This document shows positions 1 through 7,500 of a DNA stretch of 14,488 bases, one piece after another. The notes beneath the pieces are model-generated. The model searched no databases. It was not told where the DNA came from and saw only the letters and a list, made by a program, of their open reading frames with translations. The stretch is from a bacterium. GTDB lineage: Bacteria > Desulfobacterota > GWC2-55-46 > DRQE01. The DNA is taken from the NCBI GenBank assembly GCA_027017505.1, contig JALUQR010000046.1:946-15433 (forward strand), in the 5' to 3' direction. The position numbers and the translations under genes were made by a program. Position 1 is the first letter of the stretch; every line of letters begins with the position of its first letter.

Positions 1-16
1 ACAGTGGAGTCCGCAT

Positions 17-23
17 AAAGGAG
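17..23 (+). promoter_or_regulatory. Ribosome binding site deciding the lon start
   Basis: The purine run AAAGGAG is followed by a TTG at 26 and an in-frame ATG at 32. The TTG is only 2 bases from the Shine-Dalgarno, too close for initiation, whereas the ATG is 8 bases away. The ATG at 32 is therefore the preferred lon start. Confidence 0.7.
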
Positions 24-31
24 TCTTGAAG

Positions 32-2473
32 ATGGATGAAGAAAGAAAGGAAACACCTCAACAGCCCTTTGTGGAACCAGAACAGAGACCCGAAGAGGAC
101 GAGCCCATAATACCAGGGGTGTTGCCACTTCTGCCCTTAAGGGATGTGGTTATATTCCCCTACATGATAGTGCCACTCTTTGTAGGCAGAGACCTCTCGA
201 TAAACGCCATAGACTATGCCCTCACAAGAGACCGCCTTATATTCCTTACCACGCAGAAGGACATAACCAAGGAAGAGATAATGCCCACAGACCTCTACGA
301 GTTCGGCACCGTGGGCATGATAATGAGGATGATGAAACTGCCCGATGGAAAGGTGAAGGTTCTGGTGCAGGGGCTACAGAGGGCAAAGATAGAGAAGTTC
401 CTCCAGACAGAGCCATTCTACTCTGTGGAGATAAACAAGATAAAGGAAACACCCCTTGAGAACCCTCCCATAGAGGTTGAGGCCCTCATGCGCAATGTAA
501 AGGAGTTGCTTGAGAAACTCACCTCCCTCGGCAAGGTGGTCTTCCCCGAGGTCATGATGATACTGGAGAACATACAGGATGCGGGAAGACTTGCAGACCT
601 TGTGGCAGCAAACCTGGGGCTTAAGATACAGGAGGCACAGAGTGTGCTCGAAACACTTGACCCTGTAAAGAGGCTCGAACGGGTTAACGAGCTTCTCACA
701 AAGGAATACCAGCTCGCACAGGTACAGGCAAAGATTCAGAGCCAGGCAAAAGAGGAGATGGACAAAACCCAGCGCGAGTACTACCTGCGTGAACAGCTGA
801 AGGCCATAAAGAGTGAGCTCGGCGATATGGAGGAGACAACCGAGGAGCTTGAGGAATTCAGGGAAAAGATTAAAAAGGCAAAGATGCCCGCAGAGGTGGA
901 AAAAGAGGCCCTCAAGCAGGTGGAACGCCTTGAGATGATGCACCCCGATGCAGCAGAGGCAACCATAACCAGAACATACCTTGAATGGCTCGTGGAACTG
1001 CCCTGGAGCAAACAGACCAGGGACACCCTGAACATACAGCGTGCAAAGGACATACTCGATAAAGACCACTACGACCTTGAGAAGGTAAAAGAAAGGATAC
1101 TTGAATACCTTGCGGTAAGAAAGCTGAAAAAGAAGACCAAAGGCCCCATACTCTGCTTTGTTGGGCCTCCAGGGGTGGGCAAAACCTCTCTGGGCAGGTC
1201 CATAGCAAAGGCACTGGGCAGAAGGTTTGTAAGAATATCCCTTGGTGGTATAAGGGACGAGGCAGAAATAAGAGGACACAGAAGAACCTATGTGGGTGCA
1301 ATGCCGGGAAGAATCATACAGGGCATGAAACAGGCAGGCACACTTAACCCCGTGTTCATGCTCGATGAGATAGACAAGATAGGTGCAGACTTCAGGGGTG
1401 ACCCCTCTTCCGCACTGCTCGAAGTGCTGGACCCCGAGCAGAACCATGCCTTCAGCGACCACTACCTGAACCTGCCCTTTGACCTCTCAAAGGTTATGTT
1501 CATAGCAACCGCCAACCTTACAGACCCGATACCAGCTCCCCTGAGGGACAGAATGGAGATAATAGACATACCTGGCTACACCGAGGAGGAAAAACTGGTC
1601 ATAGCCCGTCGCTACATAATACCACGACAGATAAGAGAAAACGGGCTCAAACCAAACATAATAACCATAACAGATGACGCCATAAGAAAAATAATAAACG
1701 AGTACACAAGGGAGGCCGGCCTGCGTAACCTCGAAAGGGAGATTGCAGCCATATGCAGAAAGGTGGCAAAAAACATTGCATCAGGCAGACTACAGCACTA
1801 CGAGATAAACCCAGACAACCTCAGTGAATACCTGGGTGTGCCAAAGTACATATCAGAGGGAGAGCAGGAGGCAGACGAGATAGGTGTGGCAACAGGGCTT
1901 GCCTGGACACCCACCGGTGGTGAGATACTCTATGTGGAGGCAACCACCATGAAGGGCAAGGGACAACTTACCCTTACAGGCCACATGGGCGAGGTGATGA
2001 AGGAAAGCGCTCAGGCTGCCTTGAGCTACATACGCTCAAGGGCAAAAAGATTCGGCCTCGATGAGGACTTCTACAAGAAGACCGACATACACATTCATGT
2101 TCCCGCAGGAGCCATACCAAAAGACGGCCCCTCTGCAGGCATAACCATGGCAACAGCCACGGTATCTGTGCTCACACAGATACCCGTGGATAAGGACATA
2201 GCCATGACAGGCGAGATAACACTGCGTGGAAGGGTGCTTCCCGTGGGAGGTATAAAGGAAAAATGCCTTGCCGCTTTGAGGGCAAAGATAAAAACTGTTA
2301 TAATACCAGAACAGAACAAAAAAGACCTCGAAGAGGTACCCAAAAATGTAAGGGAGAAACTCAACATCATACCCGTAAAGCACATGGATGAGGTGCTTGA
2401 ACTGGTGCTCAAAAAGAATAAAAAAGAGGCAAGAAAGACCAGAGCCGTAAAAAGGCTTCACACAAGCCCCTGA
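32..2473 (+). CDS. lon: ATP-dependent endopeptidase La (Lon protease)
   Basis: This is a full-length Lon of 813 residues, close to the usual size of bacterial LonA. It is a cytoplasmic homo-oligomeric AAA+ serine protease that unfolds and degrades misfolded and regulatory proteins. The N-terminal substrate-binding domain covers roughly residues 30-220, starting with a typical LPLLPLRDVVIFPYM segment, and a charged helical region follows. The AAA+ module has Walker A GPPGVGKT at 378-385 and Walker B with D445/E446. The peptidase domain carries the catalytic dyad Ser701 (in KDGPSAG) and Lys744 (in GGIKEK). Spacing between the two equals that in E. coli Lon (S679/K722). The C-terminus has a short lysine/arginine-rich tail. 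The gene heads the plus-strand run and thiL follows after 6 bases. The promoter is not visible because only 31 bases precede the start. Nothing looks truncated or mutated. Confidence 0.98.
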   Translation: MDEERKETPQQPFVEPEQRPEEDEPIIPGVLPLLPLRDVVIFPYMIVPLFVGRDLSINAIDYALTRDRLIFLTTQKDITKEEIMPTDLYEFGTVGMIMRMMKLPDGKVKVLVQGLQRAKIEKFLQTEPFYSVEINKIKETPLENPPIEVEALMRNVKELLEKLTSLGKVVFPEVMMILENIQDAGRLADLVAANLGLKIQEAQSVLETLDPVKRLERVNELLTKEYQLAQVQAKIQSQAKEEMDKTQREYYLREQLKAIKSELGDMEETTEELEEFREKIKKAKMPAEVEKEALKQVERLEMMHPDAAEATITRTYLEWLVELPWSKQTRDTLNIQRAKDILDKDHYDLEKVKERILEYLAVRKLKKKTKGPILCFVGPPGVGKTSLGRSIAKALGRRFVRISLGGIRDEAEIRGHRRTYVGAMPGRIIQGMKQAGTLNPVFMLDEIDKIGADFRGDPSSALLEVLDPEQNHAFSDHYLNLPFDLSKVMFIATANLTDPIPAPLRDRMEIIDIPGYTEEEKLVIARRYIIPRQIRENGLKPNIITITDDAIRKIINEYTREAGLRNLEREIAAICRKVAKNIASGRLQHYEINPDNLSEYLGVPKYISEGEQEADEIGVATGLAWTPTGGEILYVEATTMKGKGQLTLTGHMGEVMKESAQAALSYIRSRAKRFGLDEDFYKKTDIHIHVPAGAIPKDGPSAGITMATATVSVLTQIPVDKDIAMTGEITLRGRVLPVGGIKEKCLAALRAKIKTVIIPEQNKKDLEEVPKNVREKLNIIPVKHMDEVLELVLKKNKKEARKTRAVKRLHTSP

Positions 2474-2479
2474 TGTTGA

Positions 2480-3487
2480 ATGAAGATTAAAAAGCTTGGC
2501 GAAGACTATATAATAGACAGAATCCGTGAGAGCTTTGAGACACAACATCCCCGCATAATCAAATCCATAGGCGACGATGCATCTGTAACCGCCATCACAG
2601 AAAAACGCTGTCTTCTGCTCACCATGGACTCCCTTATAGAGGGTGTGCACTTTGATAGAAGATACACACCACCCTATTACCTTGGCAGAAAGGCGGTTGC
2701 CATATCTGTGTCTGACATAGCTGCAATGGGGGGCACCCCGCTTTTTCTGCTCACAGCGGTCAGCATGCCCGAAGATACGGAATTTGAGCTCGTGGAGGAA
2801 CTCTACAGGGGTGTAAAGGACTCCACCACCGAGTACAGGATACACCTTGTGGGTGGCAATACCTCAAGGGCGGACAAACTCTCTGTAACCACAACACTTG
2901 TGGGTGAGGCGGAAAAACAGAGGATAGCCTACAGAACAGGGGCAAGACCAGGAGAGCTCATATACATAACAGGAACACCAGGAGACAGTGCCCTGGGACT
3001 CGAGATACTCAGAGAACAGGGGTTTGGCGCCCTTGAGAAGGCAGACCTTAAAAGAGCGGTGCTCAAACACCTTAATCCCACCGCAAGGACTGGCATTGCA
3101 AGGGCCCTTGCAGAAAAGGGGCTTGTAAGTGCCATGATAGATACAAGCGATGGTCTGCTGAGAGACCTTGCACACATCACAGAAAAGGCAGGCCTGGGAG
3201 CAACAGTTGTGTGCGAGAGGATTCCCCTCTCACAGGAGATGAGGGAATACCACATCAGCAGAGCACGCAAGCTCGAACTTGCACTTACAGGTGGAGAGGA
3301 CTACGAGCTTTTATTCACCTCACCACCTGAAAACAGGGATGCCATACAGATTATGGCAAAAAGATTCAACATAAGGATAACACCCATAGGCACCGTAACA
3401 GAGGAAAAGGGCATAAAGGTGCTCCACATGGGAAAAGAGCTCAGCATAGGTGCAAGACAGGGCTACCAGCACTTCGTATCACCATAG
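2480..3487 (+). CDS. thiL: Thiamine-monophosphate kinase
   Basis: ThiL phosphorylates thiamine monophosphate with ATP to give thiamine diphosphate, the last step of cofactor synthesis; it is a cytosolic PurM/AIR-synthase-superfamily dimer. The 335-residue length fits the family. Visible family motifs are GDDA at 31-34, the Asp50 segment (MDSLIEGVHF), SVSDIAAMGG at 76-85, GGNTSR at 125-130, DTSDGL at 221-226 and GGEDYELLF at 271-279. Many homologues have Asp where this protein has Asn127 in the GGN motif. The start is the ATG at 2480, because the earlier ATG at 2473 runs into a stop after five codons. No clear Shine-Dalgarno precedes it and lon ends 6 bases upstream, so translation is probably coupled to lon. 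No other thiamine gene is in the window. Confidence 0.95.
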   Translation: MKIKKLGEDYIIDRIRESFETQHPRIIKSIGDDASVTAITEKRCLLLTMDSLIEGVHFDRRYTPPYYLGRKAVAISVSDIAAMGGTPLFLLTAVSMPEDTEFELVEELYRGVKDSTTEYRIHLVGGNTSRADKLSVTTTLVGEAEKQRIAYRTGARPGELIYITGTPGDSALGLEILREQGFGALEKADLKRAVLKHLNPTARTGIARALAEKGLVSAMIDTSDGLLRDLAHITEKAGLGATVVCERIPLSQEMREYHISRARKLELALTGGEDYELLFTSPPENRDAIQIMAKRFNIRITPIGTVTEEKGIKVLHMGKELSIGARQGYQHFVSP

Positions 3488-3494
3488 GAAGATG

Positions 3495-4757
3495 ATGAAG
3501 GTACCAATAGGATACAAGTTCATATTCGGCTTTATTGCGGTCGTTGCAGTTGCAGCGTTCGCACCCGATATGGTGGAAAAGATGGGCGTTGTGGAATGGA
3601 TGCGCCTTCCGCTGGGCTTTCTGGTGGCAATACTTATAGGGCTTATACTCGGCTCTGTGTTTACAAAAAGGTTTACAAGGGACTTCTCCTATCTAAAAAA
3701 GATGACAGAGAAGGTGAGCTCAGGAGAACTCAATGTAAACGCAGAACCAAGGCTATCAAGAAAGACCTTTCCAGACGAAACCACAGAGCTTGAAAGAAGC
3801 CTTCTTATGGTGTTTACGAACCTGAGGGAACTTGTGGGACAGATAAAGAACACCGTGGAGGAACTCAGTGAAACACAGAATGTGCTCCTCAAGGTTGTAA
3901 ACCGTGGGGAGGAGACCGCAAGACAGGTTATAACAGGCACCTCACAGATATTCACTGGTGCCATAGACCAGGCAAGACACATAAACACCGCCTCTGACAT
4001 GATAAAAGAGGTCTCCAGACTCGCAGACCATGTCGCAGAAAAGACAACCCAGCAGGCAGTCTCCTCACAGAAGGTAAACACCATGGTACAGCGTGGGGTT
4101 GGACGGGCAACATCTGTTATAGAAAGATTCGAGGAGATATTCTCTGGCATGGAAAAGATGGCAGGGTCTGTAACGAAACTTAGGGAAAAGCTCGACGACA
4201 TACCACGGGTGCTCGATGCCATAACCCATATATCCAAACAGACAGACCTTCTCGCACTCAACGCCACCATAGAGGCAACAAAGACAGAGGCAGACAGGGC
4301 ACGCTTTCTTACGGTTGCAGAGGAATTCCGCAGGTTCGCAGACAACACCGCAAAGAGCGTAAAAGAGGTGGAACAGATAGTCAGAGAGCTTGCCAGAGAT
4401 ATAGAACAGGTTGTTATAATGGCAAACGAGGGAACCCTCTCCATAAAGGAGGGCAGAGAAGACATAAAACGCATAAGGGACATACTCGATGAGATAACGG
4501 GCTACACCGCAGAGGTTGCAGAAAAGGCAACACTGGTTCTGAACATGACGGAAAGACAGAAGACCACCTCGCACGAGACGGTCTCGGTAATCGAGGAGTC
4601 AGCAAACATAGTGGAGAGAAACCTCAAGGTTACGGAAACGGTTGACAAGGCTGTTGAAAAACACCAGGATGCCATGGAGGATACCGTAAAGGCTGTGGAA
4701 AAACTCTCTGTGCTTTCTGCAGAGCTTAAAAACGCAATATCAAGATTCAAACTGTGA
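3495..4757 (+). CDS. Membrane-anchored methyl-accepting chemotaxis-type transducer
   Basis: This 420-residue receptor-like protein should feed signals to the CheW and CheA encoded next to it. Two hydrophobic helices (about residues 8-24 and 38-56) are joined by only about 13 residues, so there is no periplasmic ligand-binding domain. A HAMP-like segment follows (about 57-118), then a long coiled coil ending in AISRFKL. The hairpin tip around residues 247-275 keeps QTDLLALNATIEA but has lost the usual GExGRGFAVVA pattern; it reads TEADRARFLTVA instead. The two coiled-coil arms are roughly symmetrical around the tip, as in true receptors. There is no C-terminal NWETF-type tether. An AGGA sequence 5 bases before the ATG at 3495 favours that start; ATG at 3492 is possible. 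It lies 7 bases after thiL. The sensed signal is unknown; candidates are membrane or cytoplasmic state or an interacting partner protein. Confidence 0.88.
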   Translation: MKVPIGYKFIFGFIAVVAVAAFAPDMVEKMGVVEWMRLPLGFLVAILIGLILGSVFTKRFTRDFSYLKKMTEKVSSGELNVNAEPRLSRKTFPDETTELERSLLMVFTNLRELVGQIKNTVEELSETQNVLLKVVNRGEETARQVITGTSQIFTGAIDQARHINTASDMIKEVSRLADHVAEKTTQQAVSSQKVNTMVQRGVGRATSVIERFEEIFSGMEKMAGSVTKLREKLDDIPRVLDAITHISKQTDLLALNATIEATKTEADRARFLTVAEEFRRFADNTAKSVKEVEQIVRELARDIEQVVIMANEGTLSIKEGREDIKRIRDILDEITGYTAEVAEKATLVLNMTERQKTTSHETVSVIEESANIVERNLKVTETVDKAVEKHQDAMEDTVKAVEKLSVLSAELKNAISRFKL

Positions 4758-4758
4758 T

Positions 4759-5163
4759 ATGCTTATATTCCTTTTGGACAACAGAAGGTTCGCCATAGAC
4801 ACCGCATCAGTAGAGGGAGTGGTAACCGCAGAGAACATATTCTTTCTTCCCCACACAGGACCTCCCGTAAGGGGAATAATAGCCCACAGAACAGAGCTCG
4901 TTGTGGTGGCAGACATAAAGGAGCTGTTTGAAGATGGCAGAACCTACGGACCGTTCACAGTAGTGATACTCAATAAAGATGACAGAAGGTTTGCCCTTTC
5001 CCTGGGGGATGTAAGCCCCAGGTTTGTGGACAGAAAAGACTGTACCCTGAACCCTGTAAACACCGAAAAATACATATCCGCAAGGATGCGCTACAGGGGC
5101 ATAATGTTCGATGTTATAGACCCCGAGGCAGTGTACAAAAAGATTCTGGAGTCCTTCCACTGA
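4759..5163 (+). CDS. CheW-like chemotaxis coupling protein
   Basis: A 134-residue single-domain CheW-fold protein that would bridge the upstream transducer and the downstream CheA kinase at the membrane. The N-terminal strand pattern FLLDNRRFAIDTASVEGV and the segment LPHTGPPVRGIIAHRTELVV match the CheW domain. The family's usual RG-x-x-x-P element appears as Arg44-Thr45 with Val in place of Pro, so the receptor/kinase contact face is divergent. It is shorter than typical CheW (about 150-170 residues), lacking most of the C-terminal tail. Its ATG follows the transducer stop codon after one base (TGATATG) and has no recognisable Shine-Dalgarno, so ribosomes probably re-initiate. The family is clear; the divergence makes me slightly less sure that it still works as a normal coupling protein. 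Confidence 0.85.
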   Translation: MLIFLLDNRRFAIDTASVEGVVTAENIFFLPHTGPPVRGIIAHRTELVVVADIKELFEDGRTYGPFTVVILNKDDRRFALSLGDVSPRFVDRKDCTLNPVNTEKYISARMRYRGIMFDVIDPEAVYKKILESFH

Positions 5164-5164
5164 T

Positions 5165-6742
5165 ATGAACAAACCCGACTACAGAAAGATATTCATAGAA
5201 GAGGTAAGAGACCGCCTGGGCCGTATAGAGAAAGAGCTGGTAAATCTTGAAAAGACCCCCTTTGATAGCAGAATCCAGGAAAGCCTTTTCAGGCACTACC
5301 ACTCCATAAAGGGCATGTGTGCATCCATGGGCTATCAGAAGATGATGCGCTTTGCCCACATACAGGAAGGGCTTCTTACAGCCATAAGGGAGAAAAAACT
5401 CAGACCCACGGGAGAGATAATAACGGTTCTGTTCACTGCACTCGATGTGTTAAGAGAGATGACAGACCGTCTGGAAGAGGGCCTATCCATAGATGATATA
5501 GATGTCACCGCCATAGTAAACACCCTTGAGTGTGCCCTGAAGGGCACACTCACAGAGGCAGAGGCAAAACCTGCGGTTACAACCGCACACCAGATACCTC
5601 GCCAGTCCACCATAAAGGTTGAGGGCTGGCTGTTCGATGAACTGCTGAGAGCAACCGCCTCTCTTATAACCGTCTTCTCAGAGCTTAAGGAGCTGAGCAC
5701 ATGGCCTGACCCCTTCAGGTTCAGAAACATACTCTACAGGTTTGGAAAGACCCTTAAGGAGCTCAACGGCCATATCCTTTCTGCAAGGCTTGTTCCACTG
5801 AGCCTTCTTACCGACGGGCTTCCAAGGCTCGTAAGGGAGCTTTCAAGACAGATGAACAAAAAGGCAGAGCTTGTCATAGAAGGGGCTGAAACAAGGCTCG
5901 ATAAATCCATACTCGAGGCCCTCTCTGACACCATCCTGCATGTGATAAGAAATTCAATAGACCACGGTATAGAACCACCGGAGGAGAGGGTCAGCACGGG
6001 AAAACCAGAGACAGGGCGTATAACCATAAGGGCGGTTGAGAAGAAGGATACCGTCACGGTGGAGGTCTCAGACGATGGCAGGGGTATAGACCGCAGAAAG
6101 CTCATAGAGAAGGCCATAGAAAGCGGTGTTGAAAGAAGCAGGATAGAGAAAATGAGCGATGAAGAGATACTGCTTCTTGTGTGTACACCAGGGCTCACCC
6201 TTAAAGATAAGACCACGGAGGTCTCGGGAAGGGGCGTTGGTATGGATGCGGTAAGGGATAGAATCCTCTCTGTGGGTGGAAGGCTTTCTATAAGCTCCAG
6301 TCCTGGCAGGGGCACATCAGTTATCATGGAGCTTCCACGCATGGCATCCATAATGCGGGTACTCTTCGTTAACACAGGTGGTGAGAGGTTCGCCATACCT
6401 GTAAAGAATGTGGAGGGAGTTATAGAGGCACAGCCCGAATGGATTGACACAGGCTGTGTGGTCTTCAGAGAACAGAGAATCCCCGCAAGGGTACTTGCAG
6501 ATATTATTGGAATACCTTACAATAAGTCTTCTCAGCCCGCAGATTCGGTGATAATATCCGATGGTGAGAAAAGGTGTGCCCTGTTTGTGGACACCGTTGA
6601 CGATGAGGCTGAAGCATACATAAAACCCCTGCAACAGCCAGTAGCCCTTGTAAAGGGTATTAACGGCTACATCGTTGATGCCCAGGGCAGACCCATACTG
6701 GTCATAGACACACAACATGTGGTGGGGAGTGTTCTCCCATGA
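5165..6742 (+). CDS. cheA: CheA-type histidine kinase lacking the P2 domain
   Basis: A cytoplasmic class II histidine kinase of 525 residues, which autophosphorylates in response to receptor state and passes phosphate to response regulators. Domains in order: P1/HPt (about 1-105) with HSIKG at 46-50, making His46 the phospho-acceptor; a short linker (about 125-150) where the CheY-binding P2 domain normally sits; a compact P3 dimerisation region (about 151-205); the P4 ATPase (about 206-392) with N box HVIRNSIDHGIE at 259-270 (Asn263), G1 DDGRGI at 303-308 and G2 GRGVGMD at 355-361; and P5, a CheW-like domain (about 394-525). All catalytic motifs are intact. Its ATG follows the cheW stop by one base, again TGATATG, with no well-placed Shine-Dalgarno. 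It overlaps larB by four bases. No CheY, CheB or CheR is nearby, so its phosphate target must be encoded elsewhere. Confidence 0.95.
   Translation: MNKPDYRKIFIEEVRDRLGRIEKELVNLEKTPFDSRIQESLFRHYHSIKGMCASMGYQKMMRFAHIQEGLLTAIREKKLRPTGEIITVLFTALDVLREMTDRLEEGLSIDDIDVTAIVNTLECALKGTLTEAEAKPAVTTAHQIPRQSTIKVEGWLFDELLRATASLITVFSELKELSTWPDPFRFRNILYRFGKTLKELNGHILSARLVPLSLLTDGLPRLVRELSRQMNKKAELVIEGAETRLDKSILEALSDTILHVIRNSIDHGIEPPEERVSTGKPETGRITIRAVEKKDTVTVEVSDDGRGIDRRKLIEKAIESGVERSRIEKMSDEEILLLVCTPGLTLKDKTTEVSGRGVGMDAVRDRILSVGGRLSISSSPGRGTSVIMELPRMASIMRVLFVNTGGERFAIPVKNVEGVIEAQPEWIDTGCVVFREQRIPARVLADIIGIPYNKSSQPADSVIISDGEKRCALFVDTVDDEAEAYIKPLQQPVALVKGINGYIVDAQGRPILVIDTQHVVGSVLP
6724..6738 (+). promoter_or_regulatory. 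larB Shine-Dalgarno inside a small hairpin
   Basis: The sequence GGGAG (6725-6729), TGTT, CTCCC (6734-6738) can fold into a five-pair GC-rich stem with a four-base loop, and its 3' arm touches the larB ATG at 6739. The GGGGAG Shine-Dalgarno of larB is in the 5' arm. A ribosome finishing cheA would melt the stem, which would couple larB translation to cheA. The pairing is seen in the sequence; the function is inferred. Confidence 0.45.
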
Positions 6743-7500
6743 ACATAGAGCTTCTAAGGAAACTTCTTGAAAGGGTTAAAGATGGAAGTATAGACATAAA
6801 TCAGGCCATCGAGGAGCTTAAGAGACTGCCCTTTGAGGAGCTTGAGTTTGCAACCATAGACACCCATCGCTCCCTGAGACAGGGCTTTCCAGAGGTCATA
6901 TTCGGCGAGGGCAAGACCCCCGCACAGATTAAAAGGATAGCCCGCTCACTGCTTGAGAGAAAGGAAAATGTGCTCATAACAAGACTCACACCAGAGAAGG
7001 CACGCACCCTTAAAAGGGCATTCCCAGGGGCAGAACACAACCCTGCGGGCAGAACCCTCTTTATAAAGAGCCATCCGGTAAGGCCTGCGGGCAGGGGCAC
7101 CATACTGGTCATATCCGCAGGCACATCTGACATGGCTGTGGCAGAAGAGGCTGCTGTAACCGCAGAGTGTATGTGCAACAGGGTTGAAAGGCTATACGAT
7201 GTGGGTGTTGCGGGCATACACAGGCTCTTTAACAAAAAGGATGTAATATTCTCTGCCAATGTGCTGATAGTTGTTGCTGGCATGGAGGGTGCCCTGCCCA
7301 GCGTTGTGGGAGGCCTTGTTGCAAGGCCTGTCATAGCGGTACCCACCAGTGTTGGCTACGGGGCCAACCTTGGCGGGCTTACCACACTGCTTGCCATGTT
7401 AAATTCCTGTTCCGCAGGAGTGGCGGTGGTGAACATTGATAACGGCTTCGGTGCAGGATATGTGGCAAGCCTTATAAACAGGGGAGATAACCTGCCATGA
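6739..7500 (+). CDS. larB: LarB, pyridinium-3,5-biscarboxylic acid mononucleotide synthase
   Basis: LarB starts synthesis of the nickel-pincer nucleotide (NPN) cofactor of lactate racemase and related enzymes: it carboxylates and hydrolyses nicotinic acid adenine dinucleotide. The 253-residue protein has a helical N-terminal part (about 1-115, with DTHRSLRQGFPEVIFGEGKT) and a C-terminal domain like AIR carboxylase/PurE (about 120-250). Signature stretches are SAGTSDMAVAEEA (126-138), VAGMEGALPSVVGGL (179-193), PTSVGYGANLGGL (202-214) and NSCSAGVAVVNIDNGFG (222-238). Cys224 aligns with the cysteine known to form the covalent substrate adduct in Lactiplantibacillus LarB. The ATG overlaps the cheA stop (ATGA) and larC overlaps the end in the same way. 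The partner sulfur transferase LarE and the racemase LarA are not in the window. Confidence 0.94.
   Translation: MNIELLRKLLERVKDGSIDINQAIEELKRLPFEELEFATIDTHRSLRQGFPEVIFGEGKTPAQIKRIARSLLERKENVLITRLTPEKARTLKRAFPGAEHNPAGRTLFIKSHPVRPAGRGTILVISAGTSDMAVAEEAAVTAECMCNRVERLYDVGVAGIHRLFNKKDVIFSANVLIVVAGMEGALPSVVGGLVARPVIAVPTSVGYGANLGGLTTLLAMLNSCSAGVAVVNIDNGFGAGYVASLINRGDNLP

Noticed and set aside
26..31. TTG at 26 as the lon start
   Set aside because: It lies only 2 bases after the Shine-Dalgarno; the ATG at 32 has proper spacing.
374..1462. A 362-codon open frame antisense to lon, with other long antisense frames such as 2036-2845, 3689-4483 and 5734-6450 on the minus strand
   Set aside because: They lie opposite well-recognised genes and have the low-complexity, cysteine- or serine-rich look of shadow frames. 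They stay open because the sense genes rarely use TTA, CTA and TCA codons, the complements of stop codons.
3450..3494. Upstream extension of the transducer to a start at 3450 within thiL
   Set aside because: The added residues are polar and unlike a receptor N-terminus, and a better-spaced ATG at 3495 follows an AGGA sequence.
4643..4671. TTGACA near the end of the transducer gene as a promoter for cheW-cheA
   Set aside because: The best -10 at 17 bases is CAGGAT, a weak match, and coding content explains the hexamer.
6444..6475. TTGACA inside cheA as a possible internal promoter for larBC
   Set aside because: At the expected distance the sequence is AGAGAA, not a usable -10. The hexamer is explained by an Ile-Asp-Thr coding stretch.
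7479..7494. CAGG/CCTG hairpin around the larC Shine-Dalgarno
   Set aside because: Only four pairs with an eight-base loop that leaves the Shine-Dalgarno exposed; easily due to chance.
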